Positions 26,455 through 35,386 of a stretch of DNA of 64,000 nucleotides are shown here, piece by piece. The position numbers and the translations under genes were made by a program. The stretch comes from Mucilaginibacter_A sp050954285 (lineage in GTDB: Bacteria; Bacteroidota; Bacteroidia; Sphingobacteriales; Sphingobacteriaceae), in the NCBI GenBank assembly GCA_050954285.1, contig JBPBPL010000014.1, positions 83,956 to 147,955 of the forward strand. The letters are read 5' to 3'. Under the pieces are notes generated by a model. It had not been told where the DNA came from. It ran no database searches and worked only from the letters and a program-made list of their open reading frames with translations. The stretch's first letter is position 1. Each line of letters begins with the position of its first letter.

Positions 26455-27489
26455 TTGACAAAACCAATTCTCGTATTAAAGTTCGGCACGGCATCCATCA
26501 CCCAAAAAAATGGCGAACCGGATGAAAGCGTAATTGCAGAAATTGCACGGCAAGTTGCAGGTTTACATGCGCAATATAATATTGTGATCGTTTCTTCCGG
26601 CGCCGTTGGCGCGGGCAAACATTTTATTAAAAATTACAGCGGAACCATCAGCGAGCGTAAAGCTGCGGCGGCTATTGGCAATCCATTATTGCTTGGCAAA
26701 TACGCATACTGTTTTTATCCCTATAAAATCAATATTGCCCAGAGTTTGTGCGAGCGAAGGCATTTTTCTAACCGGAAACAGTTTTTACAACTGAAAAAAA
26801 CTTATGAAGAATTGTGGGCGAACAATATTATTCCGGTTGCAAATGAAAACGACGTGGTGAGCGATCTGGAACTGAAGTTTTCTGATAATGATGAACTCGC
26901 AACTTTAATTGCCGTTGGTTTTGGCGCTTCTTTGTTGCTGTTTAGCACTTCCGTTCCCGGTGTTTTGGATGCCGATGGAAGGGTGATTCCGCAGATCGAT
27001 GTGATTGATAAAAATGCACTTTCTTTGGCCAATCAGGAAAAATCAGCTTTGGGTTTAGGCGGAATGGTTTCCAAATTAACTTTCGCCCGGTTGGCTACGC
27101 AAATGGGCATAAAAGTGGTGATTTTCGGTATCCGAACGGAAGACGGCATCCTCAATGCCATCCAGGAGAAAACCGGAACGCTTTGTTTACCACAACATTG
27201 CACCATTCCGGCCCGAAAAAAATGGCTGGCCAGCGGCAGTTTGGTCACCGGAAGATTGCAGGTTGATGCAGGCGCGCAACAAGCTTTACAAAACGGAAAA
27301 AGTTTGCTCGCCGTTGGCATCCAAAACATCCTCGAGCGGTTTGAAAACGGTGAGGTTTTTGAGATTGTGGATGAAGAAAACCATGCCATTGCTGTTGCAC
27401 GTGCACGTGTATCTTCGGATGAAATCAGCCTAAATCAAAAAACGGAAAAAGTTACGGTTGCGCACGCCGATGAAATTGTGTTATTGTAA
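26455..27489 (+). CDS. proB: Glutamate 5-kinase
   Basis: A 344-residue amino-acid kinase. A TTG at 26455 gives MTKPILVLKFGTASITQ, matching the family start; upstream in-frame codons overlap the M28 gene and are non-homologous. Motifs include VIVSSGAVGAG, ANENDVVSDLELKFSDNDELA and the GLGGMVSKLTFARLA substrate region, then a C-terminal PUA-like segment (SGSLVTGRLQVDAGAQQAL). It makes glutamyl-5-phosphate, the first step to proline. A dispersed repeat at 26706 encodes YCFYP in the conserved KYAYCFYPYKINIAQ region. It is separated from proA by an inverted-repeat element. Confidence 0.93.
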   Translation: MTKPILVLKFGTASITQKNGEPDESVIAEIARQVAGLHAQYNIVIVSSGAVGAGKHFIKNYSGTISERKAAAAIGNPLLLGKYAYCFYPYKINIAQSLCERRHFSNRKQFLQLKKTYEELWANNIIPVANENDVVSDLELKFSDNDELATLIAVGFGASLLLFSTSVPGVLDADGRVIPQIDVIDKNALSLANQEKSALGLGGMVSKLTFARLATQMGIKVVIFGIRTEDGILNAIQEKTGTLCLPQHCTIPARKKWLASGSLVTGRLQVDAGAQQALQNGKSLLAVGIQNILERFENGEVFEIVDEENHAIAVARARVSSDEISLNQKTEKVTVAHADEIVLL

Positions 27490-27507
27490 AATGAATCTGT
27501 TTTTAAC

Positions 27508-27784
27508 GTTCTTTTTGCTTGAACAAAAAGAACCAAAATTCAAGACAAACCCGATCCCTCCGGGCGTTTTGTCAGCCCTGCGCACCTCGGTGGATATCTT
27601 TGTAAGTGGTTCTATATAGCTGATCTGAAAAGCTTTCAATTGAAATCGTATGTACACATTAAAGGTCGGAATAAGAAAGGTCATCACCATAAAGGTAGCC
27701 ACCCAGGCGCGGTGGGCTGAATGTCGCCCGGAGGCGATCCGGCATTCTTGATCTTTTGGTTCTTTTTCATTAAGGGAAAAGAAC
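27508..27784. repeat. 277-bp long-inverted-repeat (MITE-like) element between proB and proA
   Basis: The arms 27508-27593 and 27699-27784 are imperfect reverse complements over nearly their whole length: both begin with a GTTCTTTT hairpin, share AAGAACCAAAA and GGGCG-containing blocks, and end at CCACC/GGTGG. Each arm carries its own small terminal hairpin (10-bp stem at 27508-27533). The centre (about 105 bp) has no open frame. No transposase is encoded, so it would be a non-autonomous mobile or REP-like element. The 415-bp proB-proA gap contains nothing else recognisable. Confidence 0.8.
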
Positions 27785-27904
27785 GTAAAACCAAGTAACC
27801 GCAGGTTTGCTTATCATAAACCTGTTTTTAAGCTTCATTTATCAGTTTAAAAAAAGGAGAAGGTAATAATCTTCTATCAAAAACAAAGATATAAAACATT
27901 AAAA

Positions 27905-29152
27905 ATGGAAAATATCCATCCTTTATTAGAAAACGCCGCAAAAGCAAAGCATTCCATCAGTCGCTTAACTGATCCTGAAAAAAAGCTTTTACTCGAAAAA
28001 TTAGCGCATAAAATAAAATTCAGTACAGCAGAAATCATCCGAGAAAATCAGAAAGATTTAATCCGGATGGATGATGCCGATCCGAAAAAAGACCGTTTGC
28101 TTTTGAATGAAAACCGGATTAATCAGCTGGCAGAAAGTGTGTTGGATGTCTCTTTGTTAACCGATCCAACCAATCTGATTCTATCCGAAAAAATACTGCC
28201 AAACGGATTGTTCATTCAGAAAAAAACCGTTCCGCTTGGCGTTGTGGGCATCATTTACGAATCGCGCCCGAACGTAACGATTGATGTTGCGGCACTTTGC
28301 ATTCGTTCCGGTAATGTTTGCGTGCTACGCGGCGGCACGGATGCTTCTTTTACCAATGTTTTTTTGGCAGAACTGATTCGCGATGTTTTAGCAGATTTCG
28401 GTTTGGATAAAAACATCGTGCAACTGTTGCCAACCGACCGAAAGTTCATCCAGGAAATGCTAACGGCTGTAAAATACATTGATGTAATTATTCCGCGAGG
28501 TTCACAGCAACTCATTGAATATGTTCGTGATAACGCCAAAGTTCCGGTGATAGAAACTGGTGCCGGCGTTTGCCATACGTATGTAGAAAAAACAGCCGAT
28601 TTGGAAAAAGCCGCAGCCATTGTGGTGAACGCAAAAGTTTCCCGTCCGTCGGTTTGCAATGCGTTGGATACGGTTTTGGTTGATGCAGAAGTTGCCGAAA
28701 AACTACTGCTAAAAACAGCATCGCAATTGAAAGAATATCAGGTAGAAATTTTTGCAGATGAACGCGCTTATTCCATCCTTAAAAACAATAATTATCCTTA
28801 TTTAAAAGAAGCCAAACCAGAAGATTTTGGCCGCGAATTTCTGGATTATAAATGCTCCATAAAAGTAGTTTCCGGTTATGAAGAAGCGGTGGAACATATC
28901 GAAAAGTATTCTTCCAAACATTCGGAAGCGATCATTTCAGAAGACTCAAACCTGTGCGAAAACTTTTTGAATGAAGTTGATGCTGCTGCGGTTTACATTA
29001 ATGCGTCCACACGTTTTACCGATGGCGGCGAGTTTGGTTTAGGTGCCGAAATTGGTATTTCTACGCAAAAATTACATGCGCGAGGTCCGTTTGCGTTGGA
29101 GAAATTGGTTACGGAAAAATGGATTGTGCGGGGAAATGGGCAGGTGCGGTAG
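27905..29152 (+). CDS. proA: Gamma-glutamyl phosphate reductase
   Basis: A 415-residue NADPH-dependent reductase of the aldehyde-dehydrogenase fold: PLGVVGIIYESRPNVTIDVAALCIRSGN, LRGG, VIETGAGVCHTYVEK and the catalytic cysteine in RPSVCNALDTVLVD. It produces glutamate-5-semialdehyde for proline synthesis. Two dispersed repeat copies lie inside (28341, encoding DASFT; 28710, encoding LKTAS). The insertion of the long inverted repeat upstream suggests proA may be transcribed separately from proB. Confidence 0.95.
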   Translation: MENIHPLLENAAKAKHSISRLTDPEKKLLLEKLAHKIKFSTAEIIRENQKDLIRMDDADPKKDRLLLNENRINQLAESVLDVSLLTDPTNLILSEKILPNGLFIQKKTVPLGVVGIIYESRPNVTIDVAALCIRSGNVCVLRGGTDASFTNVFLAELIRDVLADFGLDKNIVQLLPTDRKFIQEMLTAVKYIDVIIPRGSQQLIEYVRDNAKVPVIETGAGVCHTYVEKTADLEKAAAIVVNAKVSRPSVCNALDTVLVDAEVAEKLLLKTASQLKEYQVEIFADERAYSILKNNNYPYLKEAKPEDFGREFLDYKCSIKVVSGYEEAVEHIEKYSSKHSEAIISEDSNLCENFLNEVDAAAVYINASTRFTDGGEFGLGAEIGISTQKLHARGPFALEKLVTEKWIVRGNGQVR

Positions 29153-29238
29153 GAAATTTGCGCTGGTATTGAACGATATGTTTGTTATCCCAACAATTGG
29201 AGGGATATTATCAAATCAATTAACACTAATTTCCATCC

Positions 29239-29250
29239 TAAAAACAGCAT
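29239..29250 (-). repeat. Dispersed repeat copy upstream of amine oxidase
   Basis: Exact reverse copy TAAAAACAGCAT, 32 bases before the amine oxidase start. Confidence 0.85.
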
Positions 29251-29281
29251 TACCTTTTTACATCATCTCTGTTATATCTCC

Positions 29282-30595
29282 ATGAATTTCCCAGAAAATA
29301 CAATCATCATCGGTGCCGGTGCAGCCGGATTAATTGCTGCTCATGAACTCTCCAAAGCCAATCAAAAAGTAATCATACTAGAAGCGAGAAATCGCATTGG
29401 TGGTCGTTGCTATACCTTTTCTGGACAAACTTTTACGCAACCAATTGAGTCGGGAGCCGAGTTTGTACACGGAACTTTGCCACTCACTTTAAAGCTGTTA
29501 AAAGAAGCAGGCATCAAATACGAACCTGTTTCGGGTGATAATTTTCAAGCAAAAAATGGAGAAATTAAACCGTCGGAATTTTTTATGGAGCATTGGGACG
29601 AGTTTGAAAAAGCTTTGAACGAAGTGCAGGAAGATCAGTCGCTCGAAGAGTTTTTACAGCAATATTTCCACGAAGAAAAATATATTGGATTGAGAAAATC
29701 CGTGATTCAGTTTGCTGCCGGTTATGATACAGCTGATCCGAAACGGGTTAGTTTGGTTTCCTTGCGGGACGAATGGCTGAGCGATCACGAAGAGGAAACG
29801 CAATACCGGATTCCTGGCGGATATGTTCAGCTGATGAATTTCCTGGCAGATCAAATTACAGGTTTCGGAAGCGAAATTTATTTAAATACTGTGGTGAAGC
29901 AAGTAAACTGGCAGGCTGGTTCTGTGGAAGTAATTACTGCGGATGATACTGTTTTTATCGGCAAAAAACTGGTGTTGACAGTTCCGCTGGGCGTTTTGGT
30001 TTTGAGTGGAAATGAAACTGGTGCAATCGCTTTTCATCCAGATTTACCCCAACAAAGACAAGCAGCTTCTGATATGGGTTTTGGTGCAATCATCAAAATT
30101 CTGATTGAATTTTCTGATCCTTTTTGGGAACACAAAGGATTAACGAACCTGCAATTCCTTTTCTCCGAAGAAAAAATACCAACCTGGTGGGCACAAACTC
30201 CTCAAAAATCCAACGTTTTTACGGGTTGGCTGGGCGGAAATCCACAGGATGAAATGCAGGCTTTAAGTGATGATGAAATTTTGCAAAAATCTATCCAATC
30301 ACTTGCCCATATTTTTAAAGTTGATGCTTCTTTTATCGAACAAAAAATTGTATCGGCCAAAGTTTACAACTGGACGGCTGATCCTTTTACGCGCGGTTCT
30401 TACAGTTATGCCACGGTAAAAACAGCATCCGCCCGAAAAATTTTGAAAACACCAGTTGCACAAACCATTTATTTTGCTGGTGAAGCTTTGTTTGAAGGCG
30501 AGCAATTAGGAACGGTAGAAGCAGCCCTGGTTTCGGGTTTGGAAGTGGCCAATATGATGGTGGCACATCTAAATAACCATTTGAAATTTCCATGA
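29282..30595 (+). CDS. FAD-dependent amine oxidase
   Basis: A 437-residue flavoprotein. The N-terminal dinucleotide fold IIIGAGAAGLIAAHEL (residues 8-23) is followed by the ILEARNRIGGRCYTF motif; YFAGEALFEGEQLGTVEAALVSGLEVA near the C-terminus is the flavin-binding end block of monoamine/polyamine oxidases. No signal peptide is seen. The substrate amine is not identifiable. Three exact repeat copies (29946, 30324, 30417) sit inside, the most of any gene in this window. Confidence 0.88.
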   Translation: MNFPENTIIIGAGAAGLIAAHELSKANQKVIILEARNRIGGRCYTFSGQTFTQPIESGAEFVHGTLPLTLKLLKEAGIKYEPVSGDNFQAKNGEIKPSEFFMEHWDEFEKALNEVQEDQSLEEFLQQYFHEEKYIGLRKSVIQFAAGYDTADPKRVSLVSLRDEWLSDHEEETQYRIPGGYVQLMNFLADQITGFGSEIYLNTVVKQVNWQAGSVEVITADDTVFIGKKLVLTVPLGVLVLSGNETGAIAFHPDLPQQRQAASDMGFGAIIKILIEFSDPFWEHKGLTNLQFLFSEEKIPTWWAQTPQKSNVFTGWLGGNPQDEMQALSDDEILQKSIQSLAHIFKVDASFIEQKIVSAKVYNWTADPFTRGSYSYATVKTASARKILKTPVAQTIYFAGEALFEGEQLGTVEAALVSGLEVANMMVAHLNNHLKFP

Positions 30596-30667
30596 CAGTA
30601 CATTAATGTTGCATAGCTACTTTTAGCACGTAACCAATTTTGAGAACGTACTAATTTTAGAATATCC

Positions 30668-31750
30668 ATGCAAGTAATCCTTGGCGTAATTTTCCATTTT
30701 ATAGGCGGTTTTGCCTCGGGTAGTTTTTACATTCCGTATAAAAAAGTTAAAGGCTGGGCATGGGAAAGTTACTGGATTGTTGGCGGTATTTTTTCTTGGC
30801 TGATTGTGCCGCCACTGGCTGCCTATTTAACCATCCCGAATTTTGCAGAAATTATTAGGCAGACCGACAATGGCATTTTAGGTTTAACTTTTTTCTTCGG
30901 TTTGCTGTGGGGCATTGGTGGTTTAACTTACGGTCTGGGTGTGCGTTATTTGGGCGTTTCTCTCGGCAGTACAATTATTTTAGGATTAAGCGCGGTTTTC
31001 GGTTCGCTGCTGCCATCCATTTATTATGATTTTTTCCCGACCGCTGGCAAAGATACCATCTCCATTTTGCTGCATAGTAATTGGGGGCAGCTTGTTTTAG
31101 CAGGTATTTTATTAACCATAATTGGCATTATCATCTGCGGAAAAGCCGGTACGATGAAAGATAAAGAGCTGGCCAAACACATGATGGATGTGGAAGATAA
31201 TAAAGATTACCGGTTTGGTTTAGGCATAACTGTTGCAATTGTTTCGGGTATATTAAGTGCCTGTTTTAACTTTGGTTTGGAAGCGGGAAAATCTATGGCT
31301 GATGTAGCCAATGCGATCTGGAAAACTGCTCATCCGGGCAACGTCAATTTCCTTTACCAAAACAATGTTACCTATGTGGTGATTTTATGGGGAGGGCTGA
31401 CTACCAACTTTATCTGGTGCATGATTTTGAATGCCCGAAATAAAACGTTTTCAGATTATACCGATAAAAAAACACCATTACTGCGCAATTATATCTTCTC
31501 TGCTTTAGCCGGAACTACATGGTTTCTGCAATTCTTTTTTTATGGAATGGGAGAGAGCAAGTTAGGAAATGGTGCCAGCTCCTGGATTTTGCATATGGGC
31601 TTTATCATCCTGATTGCCAATATCTGGGGCTTGGTTTTGAACGAATGGAAAGGCGTTAGCAAAAAAGCTTATGCCACTGTTTTAGCCGGTATTTTTGTAA
31701 TTATTTTATCGGTTGTTTTGGTTGGTTATGGTAATTCACTTCAACATTAA
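30668..31750 (+). CDS. rhaT: L-rhamnose/proton symporter
   Basis: A 360-residue inner-membrane protein with about ten helices. It starts MQVILGVIFHFIGGFASGSFYIPYKKVKGWAWESYW, a distinctive RhaT opening, and contains the LNEWKGVSKKAYATVLAG C-terminal block. It imports L-rhamnose with protons. It is the first gene of rhaT - rhaEW - rhaI - kinase, spaced 34, 105 and 101 bases apart on one strand. Confidence 0.93.
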   Translation: MQVILGVIFHFIGGFASGSFYIPYKKVKGWAWESYWIVGGIFSWLIVPPLAAYLTIPNFAEIIRQTDNGILGLTFFFGLLWGIGGLTYGLGVRYLGVSLGSTIILGLSAVFGSLLPSIYYDFFPTAGKDTISILLHSNWGQLVLAGILLTIIGIIICGKAGTMKDKELAKHMMDVEDNKDYRFGLGITVAIVSGILSACFNFGLEAGKSMADVANAIWKTAHPGNVNFLYQNNVTYVVILWGGLTTNFIWCMILNARNKTFSDYTDKKTPLLRNYIFSALAGTTWFLQFFFYGMGESKLGNGASSWILHMGFIILIANIWGLVLNEWKGVSKKAYATVLAGIFVIILSVVLVGYGNSLQH

Positions 31751-31784
31751 TTAATATTAAATACGGATTTCAATTTTTTAAAAT

Positions 31785-33905
31785 ATGTCAGTTACAACAC
31801 AGCAATTTCAACATGTAAGCTATTTATGGGATGATGCCAAAGCGGCAGAACTGGCCGGGGATGAAGTAGCTTTACTTATTTACCGCTCTAATTTGCTGGG
31901 AGCAGATTTACGCCTCACCAATTATGGCGGCGGCAATACTTCCTGCAAGGTAATGGCTAAAGACCCGCTGACAGGCGCAGAAACCGAAGTAATGTGGATT
32001 AAAGGTTCTGGCGGTGATATCGGCACTTTGAAAAAAAGCGGACTGGCAGCTTTATATGTTGATCGTTTACGCAGTTTAAAAAATGTGTATCGCGGTGTAG
32101 AACATGAAGATGAAATGGTGGAGTTGTTTAATCATTCTATTTTCGACTTGAATTCTAAAGCGCCTTCTATCGATACGCCTTTGCATAGCTTTTTGCCGTT
32201 CAAGCATATCGATCACTTGCATCCGGATGCTGCTATTGCAATTGCCGCGGCAAAAGATGGCAGGCAAATTACACAGGATTTATTTGGTGGAACGATCGGT
32301 TGGGTAGAATGGAAAAAACCAGGTTTCGAGCTCGGCTTGCAGTTAAAAGCTTGTTTAGATGCTAATCCCGGAATCTGTGGTATCATGCTGGGTTCTCACG
32401 GTTTGTTTACCTGGGGCGATACCGCTTACGAAAGTTACATCAATACTTTGGAAGTAATTGAGAAATGTGCCGAATACCTGGAACAAAATTATGGTAAAAA
32501 AGGCCCGGTTTTCGGCGGACAAAAAATCCAGAGTTTAGCTAAAGAAGACCGCTTAAAACAAGCTGCCGCTTTAGCGCCCGTTTTACGCGGATTTTGTTCG
32601 AGTAAACAAAGCATGATCGGGCATTTTACCGATGATGATCGCGTACTGGAATTTATCAATTCGAATGATTTGGATAGATTGGCGCCATTGGGAACAAGCT
32701 GCCCAGATCACTTCTTAAGAACTAAAATCAGTCCGTTAGTATTAAATTTAGCGCCTGCTGATGATCTTTCTGATGTTAAATCATTAAAAGAAAAACTTGC
32801 TCCTGCTTTTGAGGCTTACCGCCAGATGTACACTGATTATTATAATACTTGCAAGCACCCAAATAGTCCCGCTATTCGTGATACCAATCCGGTTGTAATT
32901 CTGTATCCGGGCGTGGGCATGTTTACTTTCTCTAAAGACAAACAAACTACACGTGTTGCTGCCGAATTTTATACCAACGCCATCAACGTAATGAAAGGCG
33001 CGGAAGCGATTTCCGAATACACTTCACTTCCCCGTCAGGAAGCTTTTGATATCGAATACTGGTTGCTGGAAGAAGCAAAACTGCAACGGATGCCAAAGCC
33101 AAAAGCCCTTTCCAGCCGTATCGCTTTAATCACCGGCAGTGCAGGTGGAATTGGTAAAGCAATCGCCAAGAAGTTTGTAGATGAAGGTGCCGTTGTTATT
33201 TTAAATGACATGAATGCCGAGCGTTTGGAAGCTGCCGGAGAAGAATTTAAAAACCTTTACGGAAAAGATTCTTATGGAACAGCGATTCTGGACGTTACCA
33301 AATCTACCGATATAGAAGAAGCAATGGATATTGCCGCCTTAACTTTTGGCGGTGTTGATATTGTGATAAATAATGCCGGTTTATCCATCTCCAAAACCAT
33401 CGAAGGTCACACCGAAAAAGACTGGGATTTACTGTATGATGTTTTGGTAAAAGGCCAGTTTTTTGTAACGCAAGCAGCTACGGAAGTGATGCGCAAGCAG
33501 GATATCGGCGGTGATATAATTAATATCGTGAGTAAAAATGCTTTGGTAAGTGGACCAAATAATGCCGGTTATGGATCTGCAAAAGCGGCACAATTACATT
33601 TAAGTCGGTTAAATGCTGCCGAATTAGGTGCAGATGGAATCCGTGTAAACGTAGTCAATCCGGATGCGGTAATCAGCGATAGTAATATCTGGGCAGGCGG
33701 ATGGGCCGAAGGCCGTGCGAAAGCTTACGGAATTACGGTTGCAGAATTACCGGCTTATTATGCCAAACGTACTTTATTAAATCAGATTATTTTGCCGGAA
33801 GATATTGCCAATGCTTGTTTTGCTTTTGTGGGCGGATTGCTAAAAAAATCAACCGGAAACATACTGAACGTTGATGGCGGCGTGGCCATGGCTTTTGTAC
33901 GATAA
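31785..33905 (+). CDS. rhaEW: Bifunctional L-rhamnulose-1-phosphate aldolase / L-lactaldehyde dehydrogenase
   Basis: A 706-residue fusion. The N-terminal part (about 1-430) is a class II aldolase/adducin domain with metal-ligand histidines (TPLHSFLPFKHIDHLHPDA and GSHGLFTWG). The C-terminal part is a short-chain dehydrogenase with ITGSAGGIGKAIA near residue 449 and active site YGSAKAAQLHL near 595. It cleaves rhamnulose-1-phosphate to dihydroxyacetone phosphate and lactaldehyde and oxidises the latter, keeping the toxic aldehyde in one protein. The TAA stop forms the first bases of a reverse repeat copy. Confidence 0.92.
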   Translation: MSVTTQQFQHVSYLWDDAKAAELAGDEVALLIYRSNLLGADLRLTNYGGGNTSCKVMAKDPLTGAETEVMWIKGSGGDIGTLKKSGLAALYVDRLRSLKNVYRGVEHEDEMVELFNHSIFDLNSKAPSIDTPLHSFLPFKHIDHLHPDAAIAIAAAKDGRQITQDLFGGTIGWVEWKKPGFELGLQLKACLDANPGICGIMLGSHGLFTWGDTAYESYINTLEVIEKCAEYLEQNYGKKGPVFGGQKIQSLAKEDRLKQAAALAPVLRGFCSSKQSMIGHFTDDDRVLEFINSNDLDRLAPLGTSCPDHFLRTKISPLVLNLAPADDLSDVKSLKEKLAPAFEAYRQMYTDYYNTCKHPNSPAIRDTNPVVILYPGVGMFTFSKDKQTTRVAAEFYTNAINVMKGAEAISEYTSLPRQEAFDIEYWLLEEAKLQRMPKPKALSSRIALITGSAGGIGKAIAKKFVDEGAVVILNDMNAERLEAAGEEFKNLYGKDSYGTAILDVTKSTDIEEAMDIAALTFGGVDIVINNAGLSISKTIEGHTEKDWDLLYDVLVKGQFFVTQAATEVMRKQDIGGDIINIVSKNALVSGPNNAGYGSAKAAQLHLSRLNAAELGADGIRVNVVNPDAVISDSNIWAGGWAEGRAKAYGITVAELPAYYAKRTLLNQIILPEDIANACFAFVGGLLKKSTGNILNVDGGVAMAFVR

Positions 33906-33914
33906 AAGAAGCAT
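33903..33914 (-). repeat. Dispersed repeat copy containing the rhaEW stop codon
   Basis: Exact TAAAAGAAGCAT; its first three bases are the rhaEW stop codon. Confidence 0.85.
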
Positions 33915-33946
33915 GGTAAAATCAGTAAGAAGTTTGAGAAGTTTTT

Positions 33947-33966
33947 TAAACTAAACTAAACTAAAC
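33947..33966 (+). repeat. Tandem pentamer repeat (TAAAC)4 upstream of rhaI
   Basis: Four perfect TAAAC units between rhaEW and rhaI, about 45 bases before the rhaI start. Short tandem repeats of this kind can vary in number. Confidence 0.85.
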
Positions 33967-34010
33967 AACCAATTATAATTCATCCGGATTTCGGAATAGA
34001 ACTTAAAAAA

Positions 34011-35285
34011 ATGCAGATTGAATCCTATAAAATTGAAGAACAAAACCAGCAATTAGCAGCCAAACAGCAACACAATTTTGATTTTGTAAGAGATCAATTC
34101 CCGAATGCAGAAGCAGTTATTCAGAAATTAATAGATTTCCAGATTGCTATTCCAAGCTGGGCATTGGGAACTGGCGGAACTCGTTTTGGTCGTTTCTCCG
34201 GCAGTGGCGAACCACGCAGCCTGGAAGAAAAAATTGAAGATGTGGGTTTACTGCATGCTTTAAATAAAGCCAGCGGAGCCATTTCTTTACATATTCCATG
34301 GGATATCCCGAAAAATTATCAGGCTATAAAAGCATTGGCTGCACAACATGGTTTACGTTTTGATGCGGTTAATTCAAATACTTTCCAGGATCAGGCTGAT
34401 CAAAAATTAAGTTACAAATTCGGTTCACTGCAAAATGTAGATAAAGCTGTTCGCAAACAAGCAATCGATCATAACATTGAAGTAATTAAACACGGAATTG
34501 AATTGGGTTCTGATGCTTTAACCATTTGGCTTTCTGATGGTTCTAATTTTCCAGGGCAATTAAATTTCCGCAGAGCGTTTCAAAATACTTTGGAAAGTTT
34601 GCAGGAAATTTATGCTGCGCTTCCGGAAAGTTGGAAAATATTTGTGGAGTACAAAGCTTTCGAACCCAACTTTTATTCTACCACAGTTGCCGATTGGGGA
34701 CAATCGCTTTTATATGTAAATAAATTAGGACCAAAAGCTTATACATTGGTTGATTTAGGTCACCATTTGCCAAATGCCAATATTGAGCAAATCGTTTCTT
34801 TGTTGTTGATGGAAGGGAAACTGGGCGGTTTCCATTTCAATGATTCTAAATATGCTGATGATGATTTAACAACCGGCAGCATTCGTCCGTACCAGTTATT
34901 TCTGATATTCAACGAGTTAGTAGAAGGAATGGATGCCAAAGAAATGGATCATGCAACAGGTTTGGGCTGGATGATTGATGCTTCTCATAATGTAAAAGAT
35001 CCGCTGGAAGATTTATTGCAATCGGTAGAAGCCATCATGATCGCTTATGCACAAGCATTGTTGGTTGATCGAAAAGCTTTAAACGAAGCACAGGCAGTTA
35101 GCGATGTAGTGCGTTGTCAGGAAATTTTACAAAACGTTTTCCGTACCGATGTTCGCGCTTTGGTTGCCGAAGCACGTGTACGCGCAGGTGGCGCAGCTGA
35201 TCCTTTAGCTCTGTACCGTTCTTTAAAAGTTAGGGAAAACCTAATTGGCGAACGCGGTTATAATACTGTAGCAACCGGATTGTAG
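34011..35285 (+). CDS. rhaI: L-rhamnose isomerase (RhaI type)
   Basis: A 424-residue TIM-barrel sugar isomerase. Family blocks visible are IPSWALGTGGTRFGRFSGSGEP near the N-terminus, IPWDIPKNYQAIKALA, LTIWLSDGSNFPGQ, FVEYKAFEPNFYSTTVADWG (metal-ligand glutamate), LVDLGHH and GGFHFNDSKYADDDLTTGSI. It converts L-rhamnose to L-rhamnulose and belongs to the Pseudomonas stutzeri-like RhaI group rather than E. coli RhaA. It follows the aldolase fusion in the operon. Confidence 0.9.
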   Translation: MQIESYKIEEQNQQLAAKQQHNFDFVRDQFPNAEAVIQKLIDFQIAIPSWALGTGGTRFGRFSGSGEPRSLEEKIEDVGLLHALNKASGAISLHIPWDIPKNYQAIKALAAQHGLRFDAVNSNTFQDQADQKLSYKFGSLQNVDKAVRKQAIDHNIEVIKHGIELGSDALTIWLSDGSNFPGQLNFRRAFQNTLESLQEIYAALPESWKIFVEYKAFEPNFYSTTVADWGQSLLYVNKLGPKAYTLVDLGHHLPNANIEQIVSLLLMEGKLGGFHFNDSKYADDDLTTGSIRPYQLFLIFNELVEGMDAKEMDHATGLGWMIDASHNVKDPLEDLLQSVEAIMIAYAQALLVDRKALNEAQAVSDVVRCQEILQNVFRTDVRALVAEARVRAGGAADPLALYRSLKVRENLIGERGYNTVATGL

Positions 35286-35386
35286 CATAGCAAATAGTAT
35301 CAAACCGCAAGTATAAGAGTTGCAAGCAAGTGCTTCTTTTATGCCTGTTTTTTCTGGAGACTTGATCCTGAATAACGGATATTAAA

